NCBI GenBank assembly: GCA_963971285.1
Contig: OZ020247.1
Location: 8,700,614-8,764,613 of the forward strand
Source: Astropecten irregularis
Lineage: Eukaryota > Echinodermata > Asteroidea > Paxillosida > Astropectinidae
Length of the DNA: 64,000 nt
Direction of reading: 5' to 3'
Part shown: in pieces, positions 56,701-62,780 of the stretch
Layout of the letters: each line of letters opens with the position of its first letter
How positions within the stretch are numbered: position 1 is the first letter of the stretch
Position numbers and translations under genes: made by a program
Notes under the pieces: generated by a model
Seen by the model: the letters and a program-made list of their open reading frames with translations, nothing else
The model's database searches: none
Told to the model about the DNA's origin: nothing

Positions 56701-57019
56701 GGTAAGCCACGGCGATGTAGCGGTCCACGGTCACACCGATCAGGCTGAATGTCGACGTGCCGCACAGCCACAGCAGGAACGTCAGCATGATGAGGCAGGC
56801 GTGGAAGTTGTGAGGCAAGCCCTCGGAGGTCAGGAGAGCGAAGGGGACCCCTAGCAGCCCCACCAGGAAGTCCGCTATCGCCAGGGAAACGATGAAGAAG
56901 TTGGTGATCGTCTGCAGACGAGTCGAGCGAATGTAGGTCAGAAGGACCAGACTGTTCCCCAGCAGGGCTACGACGGCAAAGAAGATCTCCGCTACGAAAT
57001 AAGGGACGGTAACGTCCAT
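27426..57019 (-). CDS. Adenosine-receptor-like class A GPCR, two coding exons, 344 residues
   Basis: Exon 1 (57019-56447, 191 codons) carries TM1-TM5 and exon 2 (27887-27426, 153 codons plus TAA) carries TM6, TM7, helix 8 and the tail. Both junctions are phase 0 (CAG|GTAAGT donor; pyrimidine tract and CCCCAG acceptor). Class A landmarks: N22 (1.50), D50 (2.50), C75 (3.25) with C151 for the extracellular disulfide, D99-R100-Y101, W249 in CWFP (6.48) and NPFIY at 287-291. Adenosine-receptor features are N256 (6.55), LSHANS with S280-H281 (7.42-7.43), F153 in extracellular loop 2 and the overall pattern of TM6-TM7. Such receptors sit in the plasma membrane and couple adenosine to G proteins. However, the positions matching human A2A T88, Q89 and E169 are C86, G87 and M154, so the ligand is an inference. 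A two-exon receptor split in loop 3 rather than loop 2 is unlike the vertebrate genes. Confidence 0.9.
28000..30626. other. Receptor intron: no element recognised, one poly-G tract
   Basis: Intron DNA 5' of exon 2 with chance frames only. A G23 run lies at 28727-28749. A weak GGTCTTAAAGGG / GTCTATAAG repetition occurs at 29475-29590, and TATAACGAC repeats occur at 30366-30400. Confidence 0.5.
30627..30868. mobile_element. Family F fold-back element (F2)
   Basis: GAGCTGCTTAGCACAAACAT at the left; GCTAAGCAAATG, TGTGCTTAGCAGCT and ATTGGCCCA at the right. The middle TGTTGTGTATCGTTTGTGAT matches F1. The left outer end is replaced by a T-tract. Confidence 0.7.
30869..32227. other. Receptor intron, nothing recognised
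   Basis: Includes a T18 tract (~30909-30926) and an isolated B-box-like GGTTCGAACCCCGCC at 31503-31517 that may be a SINE scrap. No gene is seen. Confidence 0.4.
32228..32375. mobile_element. Family E fold-back element (E3)
   Basis: AATGGGAAACTTTTGAGAACC at the left is inverted at the right with one change. GTCTTCAAGTCAACAGCGCA arms and CGCGCATGCTCACAATT core match E1/E2. Confidence 0.8.
32376..33359. other. Receptor intron, nothing recognised
   Basis: A 94-codon plus-strand frame at 32565-32849 resembles no protein I know and lacks clear splice borders. No repeat copy was recognised. Confidence 0.4.
33360..33496. mobile_element. Family C palindromic element (C4)
   Basis: GGTAAATTTTACGAAGCC at the left and CGATGAGTTTGGTTAAATCGA at the right, with ACGATCGATCGTAACC inside. 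It is orientation-reversed relative to C3. Confidence 0.7.
33680..33862 (+). mobile_element. Family A TTAA element, 5' truncated
   Basis: From AGGAAATACTGTGGCCG through GGTGGGCACCGTATGGGAC and TTTGCCCATGAATCTG to ATGATATTACCTTTAA. The 5' half is absent. Confidence 0.75.
33944..34022 (-). repeat. tRNA-derived SINE-like sequence
   Basis: On the minus strand, GGTATAGTTTATCAGGTGGA (A-box-like) is followed by GCTGGTTCACATCCCGC (B-box-like) at tRNA spacing. No tRNA fold with a proper anticodon loop was found. Confidence 0.45.
34488..34636. mobile_element. Short fold-back element with GCGACGCGTCGC cores
   Basis: GGGGCCGATTTCATAAAGC at the left and AAATGAAATCGGCCCC at the right. Three TGCGACGCGTCG palindromes lie inside (~34508, 34549, 34602). 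Ends resemble family F (GGGGCCAATTTCA..), so they may be related. Confidence 0.75.
34637..36398. other. Receptor intron, nothing recognised
   Basis: Only chance open frames on both strands. No splice-supported exon or repeat was recognised. Confidence 0.4.
36399..36762 (-). mobile_element. Family B TTAA element
   Basis: TTAAAGGTATAATATATGAG at the left and TTGTACTGTACCTTTAA at the right in minus orientation, with GAGCTCAATCGGACATCTGA and AACCCGAGATCAAAAC blocks. Confidence 0.8.
36763..37919. other. Receptor intron, nothing recognised
   Basis: AT-rich sequence without a supported gene or repeat copy. Confidence 0.4.
37920..38275 (-). mobile_element. Family A TTAA element
   Basis: TTAAAGGTAATACCAGACT at the left and AGTATGAACTACCTTTAA at the right. 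It includes CAGATTCATGGGAAAAC and TTTTAAAAGATCAAAAG. Confidence 0.8.
38620..38724. repeat. Left ~105-bp direct repeat flanking the LINE fragment
   Basis: GAATATCCGATGATGACGAA.. TAGTACTAGTATCCCAAAT.. GTCATCGACTTATTTTTTAT, nearly 90% like 39230-39333 by eye. The LINE fragment lies exactly between the two. Confidence 0.75.
38725..39229 (-). pseudogene. 5'-truncated LINE (CR1/L2-like) reverse-transcriptase C-terminus
   Basis: On the minus strand, HIAPLLRILHWLPIRSRIKF.. LVFKCLNGIAPSYLSELIKP is followed, after a frameshift near 39035, by KSKTFGDRAFEKVAPTLWNK.. LKTHLFNG-stop at 38856. This is the well-known C-terminal end of non-LTR retrotransposon polymerases. The 3' side continues to an (ATT)n tail at ~38735-38760, typical of these elements. 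The catalytic part is missing and the frame is broken. Confidence 0.85.
39230..39333. repeat. Right ~105-bp direct repeat flanking the LINE fragment
   Basis: GAATATCCGGTCGTAGTGAA.. GGTACTAGTATCCCAAAT.. GTCATCGTCTATTTTTTAT. Partner of 38620-38724. Confidence 0.75.
39334..39999. other. Receptor intron, nothing recognised
   Basis: No supported gene or element. Confidence 0.4.
40000..40122. repeat. 123-bp fold-back hairpin
   Basis: GGTACCTTCAAAAGAAATTT.. GAATGTGAAAAAGATCCCACA pairs with TGTGGGATCTTTTTCACATTC.. AATTTCTTTTGGCGTACC over ~45 bp per arm, with a ~35-bp partly palindromic loop. Confidence 0.85.
40123..40648. other. Receptor intron with a TTCTTC-rich tract
   Basis: A pyrimidine (TTCTTC/CTTCTT) tract lies at ~40350-40385. 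The rest is unremarkable. Confidence 0.4.
40649..41009 (+). mobile_element. Family A TTAA element, right end worn
   Basis: TTAAAGGTAGTATCATACTT at the left. The full interior includes TTTTGATCTTTTAAAAGATC. The right end CTAAAGTATGATATTATTTC has lost the final ACCTTTAA. Confidence 0.85.
41010..42096. other. Receptor intron, nothing recognised
   Basis: AT-rich sequence. A 69-codon minus-strand frame at 41081-41290 resembles nothing known. Confidence 0.4.
42097..42448 (+). mobile_element. Family A TTAA element
   Basis: The left end is shortened (TTTAAATACTTTGGTAAG). The interior is intact. The right end is AGTATTATTTATTACCTTTAA. Confidence 0.8.
42668..42990 (+). mobile_element. tRNA-derived SINE
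   Basis: A degenerate tRNA head (GTGTGGTCTGGCGTGTTGGA.., perfect B box GGTTCGAATCC at 42720-42730) is followed by the tail GTCCTTGGGCAAGACACTTT.. CACCCAGGTGTGA.. CCTGTGAGGGTAGAGATG. The same tail is inverted inside C1 (2.5-2.7 kb) and remains at ~50.05-50.12 kb. Transcription would be by RNA polymerase III; mobilisation would need a LINE. Confidence 0.75.
42991..43588. other. Receptor intron, nothing recognised
   Basis: No supported gene or repeat. Confidence 0.4.
43589..43937 (+). mobile_element. Family A TTAA element
   Basis: TTAAGGTATACCATCATAC at the left, GTATGATATTACCTTTAA at the right. A moderately diverged interior shares AAACAATTTTGACCTTTTAAAG with the copy at 53.8 kb, suggesting a subfamily. 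Confidence 0.8.
43983..44035. repeat. 22-bp-arm palindrome
   Basis: AATAAGCAATAGTGTTTCTA.. pairs with ..TAGATACACTATTACTTATT (two mismatches in 22) around a short loop. Confidence 0.75.
44771..45240 (-). pseudogene. Unrecognised, possibly decayed coding segment with one frameshift
   Basis: Two overlapping minus-strand frames read like ordinary protein: LLGWYSRELKSVQHPFKQSK.. LETRDNKSVAFLLGYVQSVL.. AAKSVHLLVIIFLH, and, after a shift near 44940-44955, FDRFEKAPFTGFQTPLFPVY.. MDSILQMIDPKPFHSDHKVI.. EEIFMH-stop. I do not recognise the family and see no clear splice borders. It could be a retrocopy or transposon relic, or simply chance. Confidence 0.25.
45290..45658 (-). mobile_element. Family A TTAA element
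   Basis: TTAAAGGTAATATCATACTT at the left, AGTATGATACTACCTTTAA at the right, with complete interior including the 26-bp TTTTTGATCTTTTAAAAGAT-type palindrome. Confidence 0.85.
45981..46113. mobile_element. Family G fold-back element (G2)
   Basis: ATGGGGTGCATTCGTTTAGC at the left is inverted at the right (GCTAAACGAATGCACCCAT). The interior has ACAAGCGAGAGCATGGGG and TTGACTGGTGTCGACC. Confidence 0.8.
46114..47810. other. Receptor intron, nothing recognised
   Basis: A long plus-strand frame running to 46493 starts inside G2. Its non-repeat part is somewhat GC-rich but resembles no protein I know. A G-tract lies at ~47642-47655. Confidence 0.4.
47811..48039. mobile_element. Family F fold-back element (F3, diverged)
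   Basis: GAGGCCAATTTTCAGAGCTG at the left; GCTGAGCATAAC, GCAAATTGGTGCT at the right. It abuts the family A copy that starts at 48040. Confidence 0.5.
48040..48404 (+). mobile_element. Family A TTAA element, near-complete
   Basis: TTAAAGGTTGAATCATACTT at the left, GTATGATACTACCTTTAA at the right, full interior. A good representative of the family. Confidence 0.9.
48405..49308. other. Receptor intron, nothing recognised
   Basis: Includes a C10 tract (~49181-49190). No gene or known repeat. Confidence 0.4.
49309..49350 (-). ncRNA. Degenerate hammerhead-like motif (Penelope-type)
   Basis: On the minus strand, TTTGAGAAA (worn CUGANGA core) leads into stem II GATCC-TGCTA-GGATC, then an intact GAAA core and CGCGCCAGGCC. 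The left core half is too worn for cleavage to be likely. Confidence 0.45.
49351..50949. other. Receptor intron; one SINE-tail scrap
   Basis: TAAAATGGATACCTGTGATG then GTAGAGATGACT at ~50065-50098 resembles the SINE tail at 42.8 kb. Otherwise nothing was recognised. Confidence 0.4.
50950..51233 (+). mobile_element. Family B TTAA element, 5' truncated
   Basis: Starts inside the element (AGTATAAAGATGATGCTGCT) and runs through ATCTCGGGGTAAGATCAAAA and GTGACTCAGATGTCCGG to ATGTATTATACCTTTAA. Confidence 0.8.
51234..51895. other. Receptor intron, nothing recognised
   Basis: No supported gene or repeat copy. Confidence 0.4.
51896..52035. mobile_element. Family C palindromic element (C5)
   Basis: GGGTCGATTTCACCAAACTC at the left and TACAAGAAATCGACCCC at the right, with TCGTAACCCGAGTTACGATC inside. 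Confidence 0.8.
52204..52492 (+). mobile_element. Family A TTAA element with internal deletion
   Basis: TTAAGGTAGTATCATACTTT at the left. ~85 bp are missing after TTGATCTTTTAAAAGAT (joins directly to GGGCACATATGTGACTG). The right terminal repeat is worn. Confidence 0.8.
52493..53022. other. Receptor intron, nothing recognised
   Basis: No supported gene or repeat. Confidence 0.4.
53023..53160 (-). mobile_element. Family A fragment
   Basis: TTAAAGGTAAATACAGATTC, then GGCAAAACTACCAAGACAG.. to ..AACAGCCACAGTATTTCTT. This is the 3' third of family A in minus orientation, with part of the terminal repeat deleted. Confidence 0.75.
53161..53754. other. Receptor intron, nothing recognised
   Basis: No supported gene or repeat. 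Confidence 0.4.
53755..54107 (+). mobile_element. Family A element, diverged
   Basis: ATAAAGGTACTATCATACTT at the left; ACCAAAGTACAAGTAATAAA at the right. The interior shares the 43.6-kb subfamily features (AAAAGAGTAAAA, CCCCAAAACAATGTTGATC). Confidence 0.75.
54115..54157 (+). ncRNA. Degenerate hammerhead-like motif (Penelope-type)
   Basis: CCTTCGATAAAGTCCCTGCT, then AGGATCAAAACGCGCCAGG. Same order as the 49.3-kb motif in opposite orientation, with GAAA worn to AAAA. Confidence 0.4.
54158..54870. other. Receptor intron with CGACCGA/T-tract scrap
   Basis: TCCGACCGACCCATATTTTG.. at 54303-54360 resembles the inner ends of the 6943-7648 element. A TTCCCAGAA / TTCTGGGAA pair lies at ~54411-54443. 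Confidence 0.4.
54871..54928. repeat. Hairpin with 18-bp perfect arms
   Basis: TTCGGCAAGAGCGCCAAA and its complement at 54911-54928, separated by an A/T-rich loop. TTGGTGTGARCTARGCAT repeats follow at ~55010 and 55045. Confidence 0.85.
55481..55825 (+). mobile_element. Family B TTAA element, near-complete
   Basis: TTAAAGGTACAGTACAGGAT at the left, CATGTATTATACCTTTAA at the right, with the ATCTCGGGGTAACATT and GTGATTCAGATGTCAG blocks. Representative of the family. Confidence 0.85.
55826..56446. other. Receptor intron next to exon 1, nothing recognised
   Basis: Apart from the exon 1 donor at 56446 no signal was seen. Confidence 0.45.
56447..57019 (-). CDS. Adenosine-receptor-like GPCR exon 1 (TM1-TM5)
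   Basis: The start is the ATG at 57019-57017 (MDVTVPYFVAEIFFAVVALL...), with A at -3 and G at +4. The frame stays open upstream for 19 codons to a TAG at 57079-57077 but contains no earlier ATG. An apparent longer frame begins with GTG and is not a plausible start. The N-terminus is short and has no N-glycosylation sequon. The exon ends ..YGFIYRAIRTQ at 56447, followed by GTAAGT. Confidence 0.92.
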
Positions 57020-57068
57020 AGTGTCCCCCAGTACAGTCTGACTCACAGTCTCAATCCTAAATGCTAAC

Positions 57069-57148
57069 TTCTCACCCTAGAAATCGAACCTAGCTTCAAC
57101 TTTGATCACTCGGCCCGTAAACCCTCCGCTAATCTATCAAATCCCATG
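57069..57148 (-). repeat. tRNA-like block just upstream of the receptor start codon
   Basis: On the minus strand, TAGATTAGCGG (A-box-like) is followed by GCTAGGTTCGATTTCTAGG (T arm, one G-U pair, B box GGTTCGATTTC). It ends ~50 nt before the receptor ATG. The middle does not form a proper anticodon arm, so at most it is a tRNA-derived SINE head in or near the leader. Confidence 0.35.
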
Positions 57149-58577
57149 ACACACTTGCCAAGTCACACGTCCATGGAGTTTAAGGTCAAACATTCAACAA
57201 GTGTTTTCTTTCGCCGCAAACCAAACCAAACGTTCAGGGTTCTGGGACTCGAATGATTTGTCTCGAACAGTGTATTATGATCGGTGTACAAAAAATGCTG
57301 AAGGGAGCCTGGCAGAACATAAATCTGTCTCCAGTGCTCCCGGTCCTCTTTGATGGATCACCAGACACTCTACTAGATGACACACACTTGAAGCGATGCA
57401 TGGACTTCCCTGGTCATAGGAAGACAAGACGCTTCATGATTTAAAGCCGTCGATATTTTGGAAAGCATGCCAGCATGCACGTACGCCTGAAACAGTGAGA
57501 AGAGGACCAACGATAGGTCTAGTGGTTCAAACGGTCACGGAGGGAGTAGCGACGGGTCTATAGGTAAAGAGGTTTATAATATATCTCCAGGAACAGGTTC
57601 TCTCCAAGGTCGCTGCTGTTGACTGTATTGCAACGGTAAGATCACGGCAGAATCACCGCCTTGCCCGGTTACATTGTGGAGGTACGTGGAGGACTTTGGC
57701 GCTCTACCCCCCGTCCGTGATCGTCCTGAACCTGGCTCCCACATACGTCCGCACACGCATACCCCTCGATACGAGCACTCTATCATCCAATCCCAGTCAT
57801 CCTCAGTAGCCTATCATCGCACGCGGCATCCACCAGCTATCAGTCAACCACTGATTAAGCGTTAACAATTTATGATTCCATCTCCCAGACAAGGTACGAT
57901 TGATGGCTGCTCTTAGATTCTATTAAACTTGGAGGCGTGTGGCGTAAGACGCCACGAGGTACAATTAATTCTCGAAAGCGAGAGCATTCTATTTCTGAAG
58001 CTTCAACTCGCCCACTGCAATCTACTATACTAAGAAAGTCTTATGGCAAATAATAATACCTGCAGTTGATATATGCACATATTGGACACGGTAGTGTGAT
58101 GCAGGTTGGTGTTGTACACTGGCAGCGTGAAATAGTGGGGTTTGGTTTTTTTGGCTAGAGTGGAGAGTGTGGACTCGAACCGTAGTGGAATAAATTGTAG
58201 TCGAGTGCACTGCAGGGCAAGGCAGGACGGTGGAATTTAGTGGATCGCACTGGGTCAATAAATGGCGTGCTCTATCTGCCATATGGTGCAGTGCTATACA
58301 GGGCAATACAAGGCAATACAGTACTGCAGTTTAGGGCAGGGGTGGGATAGGGGCGTGGCAGCGGCGGGGCGGGGCGGGGCAGAGGTAGAGGTAATGAAGT
58401 GAACAACATTCTTGTAACTTTTTAGTAAAATATTTGCATTGATTTTTATCCACTTCATTTAACGTGGATGCATTAATATTGCATTCTGGTCTGGCCCAAT
58501 GATTGCGTCGAATACACCGCCCCCACGAGACCAACAATGTCCATGTATGTGCCACAGCCTGTGGAATATCAAAGTGT
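57149..58577. other. Upstream of receptor; possible leader/promoter DNA
   Basis: No coding exon recognised. A GC-box-like cluster (GGGGCGGGGCGGGGC) at ~58366-58380 and GGGGTGGGATAGGGGCGTGG at ~58339-58358 are the only promoter-like signals. TCTAGTGGTTCAAACGG near 57517 is tRNA-like but isolated. Confidence 0.35.
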
Positions 58578-58585
58578 GTTTCAAT

Positions 58586-58969
58586 CATAGAGCTATATTA
58601 AAATTACTAGAGCGCTAGCTCCGTGTACAAAGTGGTGCCTGCTGGGCGCATCCATGTTTGTGCACAAACCTATGGAAAGTCCACAATTTTTTACGTTTTT
58701 TGTACGTTCATTTGCAAACTGCGTTGTGTTCTATACGGGTGCGTCATCGAAGTCAAATACGCCCGAAATCCGACGCACCCTCGGTAAATGCGCGTTTCAT
58801 TCAGGACCGTGCGCGCACACGCTCTGCACTTCAGTCACGCAATGATTGCATGCGTCATAAAGACGCGCTACCGGTACCGTTCACGCGTACTTGCGCGTTG
58901 CATATAGAGTACACTCTTCGAAAGGCATTCCAGTCACTAGCGCTCTAGTAATTTTAATATAGCTCTATG
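58586..58969. mobile_element. hAT-like non-autonomous element with 8-bp target duplication
   Basis: Terminal repeats CATAGAGCTATATTAAAATT.. (33 bp, continuing ACTAGAGCGCTAG) are exact inverses. GTTTCAAT is duplicated on both sides (58578-58585, 58970-58977). An 8-bp duplication is typical of hAT transposons. The interior has no transposase. Confidence 0.85.
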
Positions 58970-58977
58970 GTTTCAAT

Positions 58978-60011
58978 TCAATTCCGGCGCCACTTTCATA
59001 CAGCTGCTTTTTAGCACAGAATAAAATATTCATAAAATATGAATTTTTTAACATTAATTCAATTCATCAGATCACATTTATTTCCATATTGGTAGAAATA
59101 ATGACAATAATATACAATTATTGAGGCCTAAAACAAAGCAAACATATAGGCCTAATAACAAATTGTAAATATATTAAGACAATGGAATACAATAGGCCGA
59201 AGGGGCATTTTCAGAAGCCAAAAAGGCTTGCGTAAATTAAAAGTGATAATAATAGGACTACCAACCAAGGTCTTGTGTGATATTTATTGATAATGATTGG
59301 TATTCCGCTACTGTTTGCTCAGATATCCGTTCAGTAATACCAGTGATATTTTCATATAGCACAGGATATCTGTCCTATAGTGCAGTGATATATACCTTGC
59401 CGTCCCACAGTGCAGCAGATATTTTCATGAGGTTTGTGTCACCAAGCGCAAAAACTATGTCAGCCAGCTCAAAATTGTGTGTTAATAAGCTCGAAATCTG
59501 TGTCAATCGGTCTAGCATGCAAAAGATGGAAATCCAAGATCACGGAAAGAGAAAGTCATACATCACATCATTATGATCAGCCATAACAGAACTGCACATT
59601 TCTGGGACAAGAAATCATTGAATTATAAAATAAACTAGTTTAAGATGTACAGGCCTAGTATATTTTTGTTATTTTTTCAATTTGTTGTTTTTATTAGTAT
59701 CTGCTTTTGATTCAAATGTTTTTGGTTTTGATTTTGATTCTTTGGCTTTTGTTTGTTGCACGTTTATTGTTGCTTTCTTTATGTTTTCCTTTTCTTTTCT
59801 TTTTTTTTCTTTTAGTTTTATGTGTTCACGTTTGCTTCACGGTATTGTTTTTTTCTCTTTTTTTCTCCATTGTTGTTGTTATTAATGTTTAATAATAATT
59901 TGAGGATTTGCATGGTGAATATTTGTATGTGAATGAGTTTGTAGTACTGTAACACCATGTAATATTAATTCATACGTTCGTACTATAATAATTTCGTCGC
60001 ACTACTGGTTT
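58978..60011. other. Intergenic DNA, T-rich tract
   Basis: A pyrimidine-rich TTTTCTTTTC tract lies at ~59785-59870. No supported gene. Confidence 0.4.
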
Positions 60012-60062
60012 AGGTTTTAACGTTTCGACTAGTCTGCACTAGCCACATGGCCTTATGAAAAG
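60012..60062 (-). ncRNA. Degenerate hammerhead-like motif (Penelope-type)
   Basis: On the minus strand, TTTTCATAAGGCCATGTGG, then stem CTAGTGCAGACTAG, then TCGAAACGTTAAAACC. The GAAA core and stem II are present; the CUGAUGA core is worn to TTTTCATAA. Confidence 0.4.
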
Positions 60063-60943
60063 CGATCATCGAACAGGTTTCCTTCTGCTCGAGTCAACAC
60101 CTTATGGATTTTTACAGTCAGCGATGAAATTTGTGTGTTTCTGGAAGTGGCGATCTGTTGATTAAAACCCACAGACCCGAGTGGCTTGTGATCCTCTGGC
60201 AAAAGAAATCAAATCAGAGCAGCGCGCAGCCTACCAACAATAAATGGCCCAATTTTGACTTAAGGCAACGCGTCGTTGGCACCATTGCGAGTGATGAATG
60301 GGCAGCATATGTTGTCTTCTTATATTGTCAAACTGCAAGTTGAAAGATAGGAGTACAGTGAGACGCGACTCGTATACTGAATGATACTGGACATCATTCC
60401 ATGTAACTCCATACCGACGGACAGTTTCCTGAGTGGTATTCTTATATGCATTGATGTACATAATTAGTTAATTGTGACAGGCGGTTTGGGTTTTGGCGTT
60501 TGGGGTATAAACTTGTGTTCATGTCTTAGAACTAAGTGCGTTGAGTCAAACAAATGTTTGGTCAAATTAATTTGACAAATGATTACTACATGAGTTTCCA
60601 AATTAGTACAAAAACCGTTGAAGATCCGCCATATTTCCACCTGAATAGGGGAGGGGGAGGCCGAATGAAACAGCTCATTGCCGACAATGACATAAATAGT
60701 ATTAATACCCATTTTTCTTTTTTAGTGGTTCTTTCTGATTTACTTTCCCATATCCGATGTCTTTTTAGGCAGAATAAATTCTTGGTTCGTTTGAATGATA
60801 GGTTAAGGTTAGTTTAGGTTGATGGGAGGGCAAGCAAAACAGAACAAAACAAGACACAACATTATAAAGAACCGAAAATTGATAATAATAAAAAATAAAC
60901 AAGAATCACAGTAATTAAATATATAACAAACAAACAACCATAT
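60063..60943. other. Intergenic DNA, nothing recognised
   Basis: No supported gene or repeat. Confidence 0.4.
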
Positions 60944-61351
60944 ACAGGGTGTCCCAGAAAAAAACGCAACATTCTGTTGGGACCCATCATGTTAAAATTA
61001 AACTGTTAATCACTTCAAGATTCAGATATGTGATACAACAATATCTTGGCCATCGCCATGTTCAATTTAAGCATATTGGGGCTGAATTTGGCGAACATAT
61101 GAAAACATTTAATGAGTACTCCTCAAAATACAGATATAATGTGTATGAAAGAAAGATGAAAACCGGGCTTTGAAGTTGGGTTATTCAGTCTTAGTTTTTT
61201 CACTCAATTTCAGTCGAATTTTGCTCAAATTCTACATGGTGATAGCCAAGACATGACCGTGTCACATATCTGAATCTTGAAGTGATAAACAGTTTATTGT
61301 TCATATAATAGTCCCGACGCAAAGTGTTGCGCTAATTTTGGAACACCCTGA
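60944..61351. mobile_element. ACAGGGTGTCCCA element, both ends present
   Basis: ACAGGGTGTCCCAGAAAA at the left and TTTTGGAACACCCTGA at the right. The inverted pair CACTTCAAGATTCAGATATG / complement is inside. More complete than the copy at 12.5 kb. Confidence 0.75.
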
Positions 61352-61466
61352 ATATACCAAATTTACGAAATATTGGAAACAAAAAAACAATCCCAAAACA
61401 AGCATACGTACAAAATAGAGGACCAAACGCATCAAACGCGAAATATTAATGGGATGACAAAAGCAT

Positions 61467-61693
61467 GGGGCCTTTCCTAAAGCTCGGCTCCGGCTTCTGC
61501 TTTTTGTGAATCCATTCTATAACTGGTATCAAAAAAGAAGCTTTTGGCTGCGGTTTGGAAGTAGATTCTCTGGTTTGAAAAAGTAAACGGAGCTTCAGCT
61601 TCAATAAAAAACCACAACCTCTATTTTCAGCATTTGATGACAGATGAGACGAAGCCGGAGCCTGAGCCGGAGCTGAGCTTTGAGAAAGGCCCC
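61467..61693. mobile_element. 227-bp fold-back element with GGCTCCGG ends
   Basis: GGGGCCTTTCCTAAAGCTCG, GCTCCGGCTTC at the left; GAAGCCGGAGC, CTGAGCTTTGAGAAAGGCCCC at the right. The inner right arm repeats CCGGAGC/CTGAGCC units. Confidence 0.8.
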
Positions 61694-62023
61694 AGATTGG
61701 ATTTTTGTTTGCGGATGATTCAACTCAAAACAGACGAACATGCGCCCTCTGTTGTCACTAAAAGCCCATGCAGTAATTAAATCCTGGATAATTTTCATTT
61801 AAATCAGAATTCAATGTGCCATTCACTATGATATTCCCGTTGTCCTCGTTTTGCCAGCGAAGAGTATTTTGAATCCAACAGTAACTAACGTATTGAATTG
61901 GGAGACGTCGATATGCCTTTACATGATTTACTTTCATTGTGTGCCATGCATGTAAAGTGTATTGGATAACTCCCATTCAGTCAATAGAGGGCGCTCATTA
62001 TATTGCAACATTCCAGGCTTAAA

Positions 62024-62157
62024 ATGGGTGCATTCGTTTAGCTCACACGGGTCGGCCCTTACTGGGAATGGTCGTGATTTTTTTGCACAAAACAAGCGAG
62101 AGATTAGGGACGAGGTTGACTGGTGTCGACCAAGGGGAGGTAAACGAATGCACCCAA
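62024..62157. mobile_element. Family G fold-back element (G3)
   Basis: TGGGTGCATTCGTTTAGCTC at the left, GTAAACGAATGCACCCA at the right. Interior as in G2 (ACAAGCGAGAGATTAGGG, TTGACTGGTGTCGACC). Confidence 0.8.
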
Positions 62158-62212
62158 TGGCTTTTAGTATCGAATGTGTAGGTATGACCATGGAGGTAGA
62201 AATATAAGCTGG

Positions 62213-62352
62213 AGTCGATTTCAGGAAGCTCTACGATCAATCTTAACTCGGAATACGAAGGATAACCCATCTTAGGGAGCCTATATCCTGAATAGGACTG
62301 CGTCACAAGTCCTACGATTAATGGTAAGTTGCTATGAGTTTGGTGAAATTTG
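62213..62352. mobile_element. Family C palindromic element (C6)
   Basis: AGTCGATTTCAGGAAGCTCT at the left; CTATGAGTTTGGTGAAATTT at the right, with CAAGTCCTACGATTAATGG inside. Confidence 0.75.
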
Positions 62353-62625
62353 CTCAGGTGTTGTAAGTCTGTTCAGCTGCTATTCAAAGGTGGCATGCAT
62401 CGTTTTGATACATCCTGACGTAACATGCAACAATTGCACTCGTTCACTTTGCAATAAACAAATACAGATAAAGAGGACGTGAATACTGGTGGTTCACCTG
62501 ATATTGGTCATTGTCGGTTCAAGATGGCTGAAAGGTAAGCAGGCAACTGATTTGCACAGGTCCAACTCATTCCCCTATGTCCGCCGACATTTTGTTTACA
62601 TTTTGCAATTGCGTTTATCCCCCTT

Positions 62626-62683
62626 CTCAGGCTCTGGCTCAGGAGGCTGGCTCAGGCTCAGACTCAGGCCAAGGCCAAGGCCA

Positions 62684-62742
<59 letters not shown>

Positions 62743-62743
62743 T

Positions 62744-62779
<36 letters not shown>

Positions 62780-62780
62780 T
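62626..62780. repeat. (GGCTCA)n hexanucleotide array
   Basis: About 25 units of GGCTCA with a few GGCCAA, GGAGGC and GGCTTA variants. The (RL)n and (GS)n frames it generates are not proteins. Confidence 0.95.

Noticed and set aside
56511..56771. Alternative frames inside receptor exon 1 on both strands
   Set aside because: Shadows of the TM region; the true frame carries all the class A GPCR landmarks.
57017..57046. Longer receptor N-terminus starting at 57046
   Set aside because: The codon there is GTG, not ATG. The first ATG in frame is at 57019 with a good context.
58336..58385. CpG-island promoter of another gene
   Set aside because: A short GGGGCGG cluster only. No exon follows on either strand that I can recognise.
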